Below, one piece after another: positions 46,873 to 57,369 of a stretch of DNA of 64,000 nt. The notes below the pieces were generated by a model that worked only from the letters and a program-made list of their open reading frames with translations, did not search any database and was not told the origin of the DNA. Numbering within the stretch: the stretch's first letter is position 1; the number at the start of each line of letters is the position of its first letter. Position numbers and translations under genes: made by a program. Source of the stretch: Punica granatum (Eukaryota > Streptophyta > Magnoliopsida > Myrtales > Lythraceae); the NCBI RefSeq assembly GCF_007655135.1, contig NC_045130.1, forward strand, positions 38,374,605 through 38,438,604, given 5' to 3'.

Positions 46873-48270
46873 TCACGATATTTAATTAATTATAGTGAGG
46901 AACGTATACATAGAGTTAAATATACTTTCTCTCTCTATAGATCGGGTATCTGATCGATCATTCATATCCCAAATAATAGTATTTGTGAGGCTTTAATATG
47001 CCTCAACTGTCTAATATAAAAGATTAACTTTGTTAGATACAATGTGATTTATATATTTATTACTCAATACTCCCCCTCATGCGTGACCCATGTGAAATTA
47101 ATTAAATGGGCAAACGCATGCACGGCATGTCGCACTTGCAGTCTAATACCATGTGAGATTCTTTAAGATGCCACAACCGTTTAATCTAAAATATTAACCT
47201 TATCTTATACTTGTAATAGAATTAATGCCCATATTGCAGCTGAAAGTTGAAAATAATTAATTAGCAAGGGTATATCAGACTGCAAAAAGCACAATGATGT
47301 TATTATTAGTTTATATTCATTAGTGTTGTTAGCCTACAAAATTGGGTAAAAAGGATGTAGATAACATTTGTGTATTTATAACCTAACGTGATTTTTCAGT
47401 CGATATCCTAGTTGAGCAAGACAAAATTCGCCATATTTTTGTATCCAAATATATATAAATATTACAATTAATTAATTTTGAGAAATATTTGTGAATGGGC
47501 AGACATCATGTGGGACAAAATTTTAAAACGAAACTGAGGAAAATTAAGAGGGATGGGGTCCTCCGATCCCCCAAACAATACGAAAAAAAAAGAGAGTAAA
47601 TATTTCATAATAATTGAGATATTCACTTCTTCCCACAATCGTTTCTGGAACATCATTCAATGGCATCCACGAAATGTTTGAGTGTAGCATTACTCCACCT
47701 TTCATTCATGCACATACATGCATTATCTCTCTCCTCTCCTCTCCTCTTCTCTCTCTCTCCGCGTCATAATTTACGAGCCGCAAGCGCAACCGAGCCATAT
47801 AATCAGTGTCGTCCTTAATAATAAACTCGATCGACACAGTATTATAAGACTTGGTGCTGTTTTTGTACTTAAAAAGTTCAGCAGATCATCAAGCTTCCAA
47901 TCAATCATCTTCCATCAGTCTCACCCAAAGGACAAGAGATGATTGTGCCTCTTGGCAATAATATCATCTAACCTTGATGCGCAGATAAAGTGAAGAGGGT
48001 CGTTATTATGGGAAGGATTAATAGTCATTTTGCCCATTTGGGTTCGGGTGGTCGGGGAGCTGAGAAGTCGCAATCGGATGGATGTAGGCAATCGGGAGGA
48101 TGTTGAAGTTAAGGGGGCTATTAAGGAGGCCGGTGGGACCCACAAAAACATGATCGGGGCAATAAGATTTGCATGTCCATAAATTTAAAAGCCTTGTCCC
48201 TATCCCCACAGCCCCCCTGTATTATAACCGTTGGGAGGCCGTCGCTAATTAAATTTACATTTACTAAATG
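46873..48270. other. Spacer with a short dispersed direct repeat
   Basis: Phrases around 46988-47045 and 47150-47210 (GTGAGRYTTTAAKATGCC..CAAC, TAATMTAAAA.ATTAAC) resemble each other and may be fragments of one old repeat. No gene is seen. Confidence 0.4.
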
Positions 48271-48290
48271 TGAGGAAAAATATCAAAATA

Positions 48291-48430
48291 GGGTGTAGTA
48301 TAGTGATGCATGCTATCGCATGTTGACTTAAAAGTCACAGATTCGATATCTAGTAGGACTACACGTGTCCATTTATTAGTTATTTAGATTTATCTTTTAT
48401 CGCACTGGACTTTAAACCTCTTTTGTAATT
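48291..48430 (+). mobile_element. SINE, family shared with 52.4 kb
   Basis: A tRNA-like head (GTAGTATAGTGATGCATGC, then AGATTCGATATC) precedes a body with CTAGTAGGACTACACGTGTCC and TTAGTTATTTAGATTTATCTTTTAT. A similar body recurs at 52382-52490. Flanks share GAAAAATAT (from about 48274) and GAAAAAATAT (48431-48440), a possible target duplication. Confidence 0.6.
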
Positions 48431-48440
48431 GAAAAAATAT

Positions 48441-48976
48441 ATATGAGAAAAAATGTTTGTGTGTAATGGATAAATTGAGGAATCTTCATTGACTTGTGAC
48501 ATATGCCACGTGATTTATTAAAAAAAATATAATGTTATATCACTATGATTATGGAATTTGAAAATCGCTTGGAATTGATTACAAAGTGTTTTCAATGAAT
48601 TTCAAACTTTTACATTTTAGATGAAGTTCGTTCACTAAAGGATTAGTTTACCGTTAAAGCTACATTCTCGTGATTTTATAAATTAAATTTATGACGCTCT
48701 CAGTTGCCATTTTTTTATTGGTTTAGTTATTTAATTAATTGTTTGCAGAAAAAAAACACACATATATATATAGATTCTCTATCATATAGAAAAATAAATT
48801 AATAAAATAGATAATGACTGATGAATGGGGGATCCTTTTGCAGAAACTTGCAAGAGATTGTGTGCGCGCCCCTGAGATCTTATTAATTGTGCTAAATAGT
48901 TCTCTATGTTTTCCCACTCTCATAATTCATGAAATTAATTAGGACCACCGTCTTGAGCAATAAAACTACACGAACT
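48441..48976. other. AT-rich spacer
   Basis: Nothing recognised. Confidence 0.5.
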
Positions 48977-48979
48977 TTA

Positions 48980-50015
48980 GGTGATGTTTGGTTTTAGAGT
49001 TGAGTTTTAATTTTAATTGATTTATAATGATTGTATTGTTGATTTATGAGAAAAAATATTAAAAAGTAATGAATAGTAGATAAAAAGTAATGATTATGTT
49101 GTTAAATTGTAGAAAAAGTAATGAATAGTTGAGAGAAAGTAATAATTATATTATTGAATTGTGAAAAAAGTAATAAATAGTAGAGGTGTGCACGGATATC
49201 AAGTATATCCGGAAGCGGTCGGAACCTACCATTTAGAGTAGAGTCCGGATAGCTCGTATTGAAAATAGGGTAGAGTTCGGGTATTAAAATTAAGAACCGG
49301 TGAAAACAGGTTCCGGTTTCGGTTCATGCATATAGGATACCCAGAACTGGAATAGGAACCAATACCTTGACCAAATAATAATTTTCTTAGTTATATTTAA
49401 ATATATTTCTCCCTTTTACTTTACTATATTCCCCTCTTTGTCTCTTTCTTCTCTTGGTGGAAGCTTCGCATTCCTTATCATTGGCAGCTTTGGTTTGACG
49501 ATGATAGGTGTATCCTCAGTGAGGCCTGATCGTATTACAGATGTTTAGTTTTGTAAATGGATTGATGAGAAATATTACTTTTTGTTGTAGATGTATTGTG
49601 GATTTAATCTAAATCTATGTCGACATTTTGTTATACGTAATTACTGATTATGAATGAGACATTTTCGGTTTTATTTAGCGAGACAAAAAAATTTACAGAT
49701 TCCAACAGAGTACCCGTAACATGTGGGATAATATGGATTCCGGATAGGTTCCGATTCCATGACTCAACATGGTAGGGTTCGGTTCCAAAATCTTGGAACA
49801 TGTTCTTTACAAGGTAGAGTCTGGGTATCGTGAAAAAAACATGGTACCCAGAACCGAACACCCCTAATGAATAGTTGAGAGAATTTAGTATTAAAAATTG
49901 AATTGAATGGTTAAAAATTAAAGAAAATGGAAAAAATAATAATTGTGTTGTTGAATTGAAGTTAAGTGGAGTTAAATGGAGTAGAGTTAAAAAAAATTAT
50001 GAAACTAAATGACCC
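48980..50015. repeat. PIF/Harbinger-like MITE interrupted by a hAT-like element
   Basis: The ends are GGTGATGTTTGGTTTTAGAG and, reversed, GGGTCATTTAGTTTCATAAT, with TTA on both sides (48977-48979, 50016-50018). The internal TAATGATT...TTGTTGAATTGTGA steps relate it to the MITEs at 32.7-33.2 kb. It is split by the element at 49181-49866; without that insert it is about 340 bp. Confidence 0.75.
49181..49866. mobile_element. Non-autonomous hAT-like element nested in a MITE
   Basis: The ends are TAGAGGTGTGCACGGATAT and, reversed, TTAGGGGTGTTCGGTTCTGG at the extreme right edge. The flanking octamers ATAAATAG (49173-49180) and ATGAATAG (49867-49874) match at 7 of 8 bases, the 8-bp duplication expected for hAT. 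Subterminal GGTTCCGGTTTCGGTT and GGTTCCGATTCC words recur near both ends. No transposase is present. Confidence 0.8.
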
Positions 50016-50018
50016 TTA

Positions 50019-51957
50019 ATGTTTTATTAATTATACACACACATACTCGTGTATATATATTTATACATATACACTATTATTCTAACCCGTATGTAGCACG
50101 GGATTATTATCGATACTAATTACTATAATTTTTAGAAATAAATTTACTTTTTAAGTGTAATAAGAATTTTTAACAATAAATAAAAGCTTTGAATAATAAT
50201 ATTAATATATTAGACAAATTTTAAATATTTTAGTAAAAATTTTACTACTAAATCTCTTATTTAAAATAGATTGCATATTTATTTAATCACTAACAATATA
50301 CAAATTCACCACAAACATTAAGCGTAGGTATACAAATTTGATTTTATAATTATTTTTTAAATAATATTTTGTCATATTCTAGCTTCCATTTATATATTAA
50401 ATTTTTACTTTTTATGTGATCTTAATTTTATAGCATTAGTGCGTTTTTTTTTCCTTTTGAAAATCTTGTGTATAAGTAATATATTTATTTATTTATTTAG
50501 TTTTGAATTTCACTTTATCTCATATGACATGCTCTTATTCATTTGGAAAAAACTATAAATAACTTTCATGATATAGATTCTACTACATTAACAAAACTTT
50601 CACATTTCCTCTGCCTCAAGGCTAGTTGGTCTTCAATCATAATAGATTTTAAGGAATATATACTTGTTTTAAAAGTTATAATTGATTCCTCGAATAAATT
50701 CATTTTGAAAGATATATTACTTGAGTTTAAAAATTATTATGACTTTTCAAGTATTATTGACGTTATTTATAAATGAGTAAACATTATTAGTTACTTCATC
50801 TTATTAGAAGATTATTATGGTTTGCTTCGAGTTCTTGCACTACCCTAAAACCAAAGCCGAACTACAACATACTCACTGAAATAGTTGAACCTAGAAATAG
50901 CGATCGACTTCTTCGATTCGGCTTTCCTAACGGCCAGTTTGGTTCCGCTATAGTTTTTGACGGGAGGCCGATGGCACGTACGCATGGCAGAGCTGATAGA
51001 CAAGGCAACATATTATGACAAGATACATTAATATAAATGGTCATATATATGATGGGTCACCTTGAGGTTTTCTAAGCATTATATATGCCCCCTCCTGATC
51101 TGTCGGGTCCATTTTCCAAAATTGGACTACGACATCTCATTCAATTTTAACCCTTCCGGCCCCCTCTCCCTATACCTATTTTAAAACCAGGTACACCGAA
51201 CAGTAACCGATCGCACTGGGGATAACAGGCCGATGATCATGCCCACCTCACCCGATAATTCGAAGAAAATCGCCAATGATGACTATCATTTAAAAAATCT
51301 TAATATGTATTTGTCGTGACGTCGTAATTGTAGGACCGTGTGAAAAAATAACTCCGTGATAAAAGCGAGCATTGTGTACAGGCACGGGGTGTCGGTTTTG
51401 TTTGTATATGTCGTCTTGAATGCTGAGGCTTCGTACATACATTAGAGGGAAGAGGAGGGGAACCAAGCTGCGAAACGTATTTGTGTTGAGAATTGGCGGC
51501 CTTTTGGGTGACAGTGACCAGTGAATTGGTTTTTCTAAGATTTGCACCAATTTGGCCGTTGTGTTTATTATGTCCCCAGTCCCCACACGTCTTTGCCTTG
51601 CCGAAATGCCTCTCTAATCCCCCAAACAATGTTATATACTTTCCCAGTTCGAACGATTTCTAATTCATTCCCTTCCTCCAAGACGACTAAGAGATCTTTG
51701 CATGTATAGCGCACATCTACCGGGTGACCTTGAACTAGTACAAAGGGGCTGATCGACGGGAGGCATCGGAGGAATTATCCCTTGAACATACATAAACAAA
51801 GTTTACTATATTGGTCATATAATGAACCCACAATGATGATTTAGTTTGCAAACAGGCAGCAAAGATTGCGAGAAGCAAATATACATACTTCTGTTCTTCC
51901 TGTTTGTTTGCAATAAAAGTAGTTCCTGCATAAAAAAAAAATGTAGTGTTGTGACGC
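50019..51957. other. AT-rich spacer
   Basis: No gene is recognised. A small inverted motif, CCCGTATGTAGCACGGG (50088-50104), resembles hairpins often found at the ends of plant rolling-circle or other dispersed elements, but I cannot define element ends. A 77-codon frame at 50543-50776 lacks features. Confidence 0.45.
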
Positions 51958-51995
51958 GTTAACAGCCGACCGCTCTACCACTGAGCTACTGAGGA
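51958..51995 (-). pseudogene. Fragment of plastid trnN-GUU
   Basis: The first 38 bases of the tRNA are present, up to the anticodon region: TCCTCAGTAGCTCAGTGGTA, then AGCGGTCGGCTGTTAAC. The 3' half is missing and replaced by unrelated DNA, so it cannot fold into a tRNA. Confidence 0.8.
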
Positions 51996-52332
51996 ACAAC
52001 GGGAGATTAGATCTCATAGAGTTCAACTCCCGTTCTCAACTCATAACCAATATGAGCTCGAAGTTTCCTTCGTAACTCCCGGAACTTCTTCGTAGTGGCT
52101 CCGTTCCATGCCTCATTTCATAGGGAACCTCAAAGTGGCTCTATTTCATTATATTCCATCCATATCACAATTCCATTCATTTAATATCCCTTTGGTGTCA
52201 TTGACATAAGAGATGTCGTTTCTAGTCTATATCTTTCTATATATGGAAAGTTTAATACTCTTTTCTTATTTTGATTACGTCGGATTTCCTTGTTCGACAA
52301 AAAGTTCATTTCTATACAATAATCGCATTGTA

Positions 52333-52355
52333 GCGGGTATAGTTTAGTGGTAAAA
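52333..52355 (+). pseudogene. First exon of plastid trnG-UCC
   Basis: The 23-base exon begins GCGGGTATAGTTTAGTGG and ends AAAA. It is followed by GTGTGATTCGTT, the GUGYG-type start of the trnG group II intron. Second exon and most of the intron are absent. Confidence 0.75.
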
Positions 52356-52381
52356 GTGTGATTCGTTTTATTAATCCCTTA

Positions 52382-52490
52382 CATGTTAATCGAGAAGTCG
52401 TAAGTTTGATACCTAGTGGAACTATTTGTGTCCCTTTGTTAGTTGTTTAGGATTTTTCTTTTATTGTATTAGGCCTTAACTCTTTTTTAT
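52382..52490 (+). mobile_element. SINE body fused to plastid trnG sequence
   Basis: From ACATGTTAAT the sequence follows the SINE at 48291-48430: AGAAGTCG, AAGTTTGATACCTAGTGG, TTTGTGTCCCTTTGTTAGTT, TTTCTTTTATTGTATTAGG. The SINE head is absent; plastid trnG sequence takes its place. Confidence 0.6.
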
Positions 52491-52799
52491 AACCCAAAAT
52501 GTAATTCCTACATGCATTTCCAAGTGATGGGACAAGCCTATTTAGGTTTCTGTTTCTAATCACTTTGTAGGATTTGTGCTTTACGATCAGGGCACAAAGT
52601 GATGGATGATAACGTCTTCGATCTGTTGAAAAGTAATTTGCAATTATGGTTAAGATAGTACAATCTAGAAGTCTTGCATCTCCATTGAGAAGAATTGAAC
52701 TTTGATATACCAAGTTGTCATCCAAGTGGAATAAAGAGAAATCCAACTCGAATTCTAAGTTGCTAGTTGTCATCTCAGAGAAGGAAGACGAATCCAAAT

Positions 52800-54110
52800 T
52801 GGACTAGTCATGCTAGTGGTCAATATGCATGGGACAACTAAGATCTTCTCCATTCCACCTCCTTAGAATATCTACATATGCGTGTGCTATTGCTTGTAAT
52901 ATATTATGCCATAGATGATGCTAGAGAATCCTAGAGATTACTAAAGAGTGTGCGGATGTAATTCCCATGTAAATGCATTTAGGTGGATGTTCTTATGAGA
53001 GTACAATTCTACTTCTACTATCTTCAAAATATTTCCTCGTTGCCTCCATAGATTTAATAAATACACACCAACTACTAGTATCAAAGCACCCGGAATTTCC
53101 AACATCTTGTTATCAAAGCAAGGTTCCCCCTTCAAAATCTCCAACAACTTAGACAGTCATGCCATCGACAAGCAACGACATGGCTTTCAACTACTCTCAA
53201 CAAGGAATCCCAATCTTTGTGGGAGAGGAATTCGAGATATGGAGCATCCTCATGAAGATGCTATTCATCTCCCAAGACCTTTGGGATATAGCGAGGATTC
53301 CTATGAAAGTGTAAGAGCAAGTGCAGAGGAAATAGCAGCTCGGTCTGTACAACAGCAAAAGCAGCACAAAAAAAAAAATCGAATGAAACATGCAAAAGCA
53401 TTGTCTTTCATTCATCGTGGGACAAGCAAATTCATTCTTCCTAGACTCATGGGTGCAACTACATCAACAATAGCATGGGAAATTATGAAAAAAATAATTT
53501 GGAGGCTATGATACGATGATCTCCATCAAACTGCAGAATTTATAGCGAGAATTTGATAATTGAGCCACAAAAGAAAGTGAAGACATGCAGGAATTTTCCT
53601 CGGGAGTTTCTGTTATCGTCAATCAAATTGGAAGCTATGGAGATACCATGAGGATAAAAGATAGTGCACAAAATTCTAAGGAGCTTGCCAGCTAAATTCA
53701 AGCATGTAGTTGCTGCAATCAAAGTATTAAAGGATTTGTCAATCTTCTCCATAGATGAGTTGATGAGTTTTCTTGAAGCAAGCGGAAGAGAATTAGCAAA
53801 TTCTTAACGCAAAATGATGCAAATAAAGCAAACAAAGATAAATATCAGCAAACAAAAATCTCAAGATGATGATGCAAATAAAGCAAGCAGCTCTACCAAA
53901 CGATACTCCTCACGCGGCCGAGGACGTGGTAGAAGTCAATATAGAGGATGTGAAGAAAGAGCAATTTCCTCGAAAGAAATTCCGACAACTACAATAATCC
54001 AACATGCAGAATATGCATAAAAGCCAAACATGAAGCCAAAAACTGTCACTTGTAAAATATGTTGAAATCCAACTCACTCTCAAAGAAATTGTTGAGAATA
54101 CCATTATTTA
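52800..54110 (+). mobile_element. Decayed Ty1/copia remnant (LTR end and gag)
   Basis: A TAGTATCAAAGC word at 53076-53087 resembles the copia primer-binding site (initiator Met tRNA). The 270 bp before it may be the LTR. From 53160 broken frames show copia gag features: PIFVGEEFEIWSILMKMLFI then SQDLWDIA; KHAKALSFIH...LMGATTSTIAWEIMKKI; VVAAIKVLKDLSIFSIDEL-like; and an RGRGRGRSQYRG linker. Stops and frameshifts are frequent and pol is missing, so this is an old fragment. Confidence 0.75.
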
Positions 54111-54525
54111 AAGAAAAATATAAAGTTGTAATTGTTGCGCCTAATATATGATAGTGGAAGACAATATGAACGAAAAGTAGAAAGGACACGGGAAATTGAT
54201 TACCCAGTTCGTCAGATATTCTGACTACGTCTAGGGGCGCCGCCAAGCCAGATATTCTATTATTTTGAGTTAAGGTTACAAGATATATAAGCTGCTACTT
54301 ATAAAGGGAACAAACCCTAATTACATCACCAATGGGCCAAACAAAACAGTTGGATTGCCGCTCTCGATCTGGAATCACAGTACTTCAGGCTCCATAACTC
54401 AACAATAATCGTTTTTTAAATTACCTAGCTATGATCGATATTTTCTTATGTATAACTATACTATTATGATGAGACGTTCAGTAGCTCAACATTTTTCACA
54501 ATTTATATACACTGTCTTACAATTT
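54111..54525. other. Spacer
   Basis: Nothing recognised; it may include more of the decayed copia element. Confidence 0.4.
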
Positions 54526-54681
54526 ATATAAAAAGACAATAATAATAAATATAATGTTGATGACGGCATGAATAAAAAAAATAGCATTTTGGAAGAAAAT
54601 ATGCATTGATATGTTAGAAGCGAAAATCCCACAAGTACCTATTACGAGAAAAAAAATTCATTCAATAAATTCGAACGATCT

Positions 54682-54715
<34 letters not shown>

Positions 54716-54800
54716 TATAATGCTGACAATGAGATTAATAAAAAAAAAAAAGCATTTTGGAAGAAAATATGCATTGGTATGTTAGAGCAACATAGTTTTG
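54526..54800. repeat. Imperfect duplication around AAT microsatellites
   Basis: The phrase GCATTTTGGAAGAAAATATGCATTG.TATGTTAGA occurs twice (about 54583 and 54750). Each is preceded by AATAAT repeats, a TATAATG..GA motif and an A-run. The larger (AAT)n array is at 54682-54715. Confidence 0.8.
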
Positions 54801-55754
54801 ATTGAAAAAGCTTTTTAGCGTTAATACTTATAATGAACTTCTTTTGTAAAGAGAATCTAAATAATAACTTATTTTCTATCGGTATCTATGGATTGATCAC
54901 AAGCCGAAAAATAGTTAGGGCATTTGAGAGAAAAAATAGCGGGGATGAAATCATATATCAGATAGTTGTGTTCGAAACATGAGTGAAAAGAAGACAAAGG
55001 TCTAAATTCATAGCATTCTGTGCATACTTTTCATTTTAGGTGGACTAGGGAACAATGACCCCGCTGCATGGCGAGTCAAAAAATTACCTCAAATGATTTA
55101 TTAGAAGAAGTGATATTAACAAAGGTAAAGAAACCTTTATTTCCCCAATAATGTCCTCAGGAGTTCTGTCATATTAAGAATCCGACATCATGCCAAATTC
55201 CATAACCGACTAAGAGATTGGCATGACGTCCATGATCTCCAACCGGTATCGTGCAATTTTACATGCTAAAATGCAAGTCGAAAGATATTTTTGGTGATTT
55301 AGTCTTAAATATAATAATATAAAGAAATATAATATAAAAATTTCTAAAATATTATTACCGATGAATAGAAATGAAAAGAATGATTTATAATGATCGTTGC
55401 GGCAACGGGCTGCTAATGAACAACAACCATCAACGCCTCCTTGCCGTCATGCTCGATCCCAGTAGACCATCCATGTATATGATACCTGCTGACATGTTGT
55501 AATTATGAGAAAATTAACAAAATTAAATAAAATACATCATTTAAATCTATTTAGGAATACTATTACTTAAAGAAAAATGTAAAGTTGTAATCGTTTTGAA
55601 AAAAATGAGAAAATTGAAAAAAAAAATGAAAAAATGTCCCCGGTCGCCCTTATGTCCCATAATGAGACCTGCAAACGTACGTTGTATAATCTAAATAAAA
55701 GTTGGGGAAGAAGTTTTTGGAAATAAATGGTCTGACTATAATGACTAGATCATT
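54801..55754. other. Spacer
   Basis: No gene. A word near 55556 (ATACTATTACTTAAAGAAAAATGTAAAG) copies the end of the decayed copia region near 54099, so a fragment of that repeat is present again. Confidence 0.45.
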
Positions 55755-56100
55755 TGACCAACGAGTTGAGTGGATTATCTAATACCTTATTCGGATCGGA
55801 TTCGAAAACACTGAAAAAATGGAGAAATTAAAGAAAAGGAAATTAAAAAATTTTAAAAAAAAATTGCCTGATACTTTATTAGGATTGAATTTGATTCGAA
55901 AACACTTAATAAAGGGGCAAAAAAAAGGAAAGAAACTCTTTTTTTTTTTAAAAAAAAAGGAACATAAGTGGTGAGTGAGGAAAATGTTCACGATTGGATT
56001 ACTTGATACTTTAATCGGACCGAATTCAATTAAAAAACTCTAAATGAAGGGGAAAAAAAGAAATTTAAAAAAGAAAAGGAAATTTAAAGAGGCGAGATGT
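55755..56100. repeat. Diverged tandem repeat, about three units
   Basis: Related units begin near 55778, 55868 and 56008. Each reads like TGATACTTTATTAGGATTGA, then a GATTCGAAAACACT-like segment and a long A-rich tail (AAAAAGG, GGAAATT). Units differ in length, roughly 90 to 140 bp. Confidence 0.6.
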
Positions 56101-57110
56101 CCCCAATCACCACCAGGTCCCATTATGGGACCTGGTTTGGTATCTTGTATAATAATTCTATGTTGATCCTACTTTCTAATTCAATTGTGATTCTGATATA
56201 TGTTATTTGCATGCTTATTTATAAGTCATCTTATCTTCAATTTCCTTTTTGGGCGAAATATGAGACCGGCCCAATAAGGAAACGCAAGGCACGCGAGCCC
56301 AAATCTGACCGGCCCAATACTGTGGCACGGGGCAAAGTGGAATAGAATGGATAAAAAGCTTAGATTAAAATTAAAATTCTGGTCTTCTGTGTATATAGTG
56401 ATTATTATCTGAGGCTTGAAACCTGGCGAACTGATCTGATTCCGATGTGGAAATAACCAATTGATACGGTGGAGGCTTGCCGATGCTAGATGAACTGATG
56501 TGGCAAGTCAGAAGATCACCGGAGAAGTCGAAACATGTCAGATTTCCACCTGCAGATTATTGAACAACTGTGGAAGATATGAAGTTTAACTGCATTATCC
56601 GCTCTCAAGTATGTGCCGGATCTCAAGCCCTATGAAGTGAAAATTTCTTGAAGATGCAAATTGCATTTACTCTAGGCCCATTTTCTAGGCCCATTTTTAT
56701 CGCGCAGATGAAGCCGCTGGAAGACTGGGGGAGATATGGTGAGGCAACACTGGTTCACGATCTCGAACACGGCCAAAGGATGAGAAAAAAGATAGAAAAT
56801 GTTAAGCATCATGTCTTCGAGCTCTTCTGCATATTTTCTATGCTTTTTTTTTTTTCGGCATTCGGCATTGTGATATTGGTATAATCCATTTACAGGCTGA
56901 GAACGACGTCCAGTTGCTCCCACAGTTGGCGCCCAGGAAAAGCTGCTGCTGCTGCTGCTTCAAGAGGGGTGCTTGCAACTTCTTAAATAACCCAGAGGCC
57001 ATCGACCATTCGAGGTACCATCTTGATTTGAGGCGGCCAATATAATGATATGTTTACGTGTCTGTGGTGGGCTGATCGAACTCGAAGAGAGGAACTTGGC
57101 GTGCACGATA
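56101..57110. other. Spacer left of the copia element
   Basis: No gene is recognised. A CTG triplet run lies at 56944-56958. The last 60 bases belong to the target site; see finding on the empty-site frame. Confidence 0.5.
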
Positions 57111-57115
57111 CTTCA

Positions 57116-57360
57116 TGTTGAAACCAAGAGAGAAGGTGATGGGACCAAAAGAGAGAGGTGCTGCTATTGTCTGCAAATCCTCGATATTATTTCATCACTA
57201 GAGGAATCTCTTATATGAGCAAAATACATTCAGCTGGAAGAAGAAAGTTCTAGACTTATAGAGAAAGGCAGGATATCTAGCCTAAAATAAAGATGCTATA
57301 CAAAAATACGAGATACTAGTAATATTAAGATACTAAACTAGTAATTGTACAACTGTAATA
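57116..57360 (-). repeat. 3' LTR of the copia element (245 bp)
   Basis: It is the downstream LTR in the element's own direction. It differs from the other LTR by one missing T near 57211, G for T near 57236 and G for A near 57260. Confidence 0.95.
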
Positions 57361-57369
57361 CCCCCCTTC
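57361..57369 (-). other. Polypurine tract of the copia element
   Basis: On the coding strand the sequence GAAGGGGGG stands directly before the 3' LTR. It overlaps the stop codon of the pol frame (57368-57370), so coding reaches to the plus-strand priming site. Confidence 0.85.

Larger units (their letters stand above)
51958..52381. other. Nuclear plastid DNA insertion (NUPT) joining two cpDNA regions
   Basis: The left part carries the 5' part of plastid trnN-GUU (minus strand) followed by sequence matching the plastid trnN-ycf1 spacer (for instance CATTCATTTAATATCCC and CATAAGAGATGTCGTTTC). The right part (from roughly 52250) matches the plastid region upstream of trnG-UCC and its first exon. 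In plastid genomes these regions are far apart, so the insertion is a composite. Identification is from memory of plastid sequences. Confidence 0.75.

Noticed and set aside
50040..50110. Possible Helitron end with hairpin CCCG...CGGG
   Set aside because: No CTRR terminus with defined partner end and no helicase; motif alone is insufficient.
50543..50776. 77-codon frame in AT-rich DNA
   Set aside because: Ile/Lys/Leu/Ser-rich as expected from base composition; no homologue recognised.
51216..51247. Words like CTGGGGATAACAGGC that resemble a conserved part of large-subunit rRNA
   Set aside because: The likeness covers fewer than 25 bases and the neighbouring rRNA sequence does not continue on either side.
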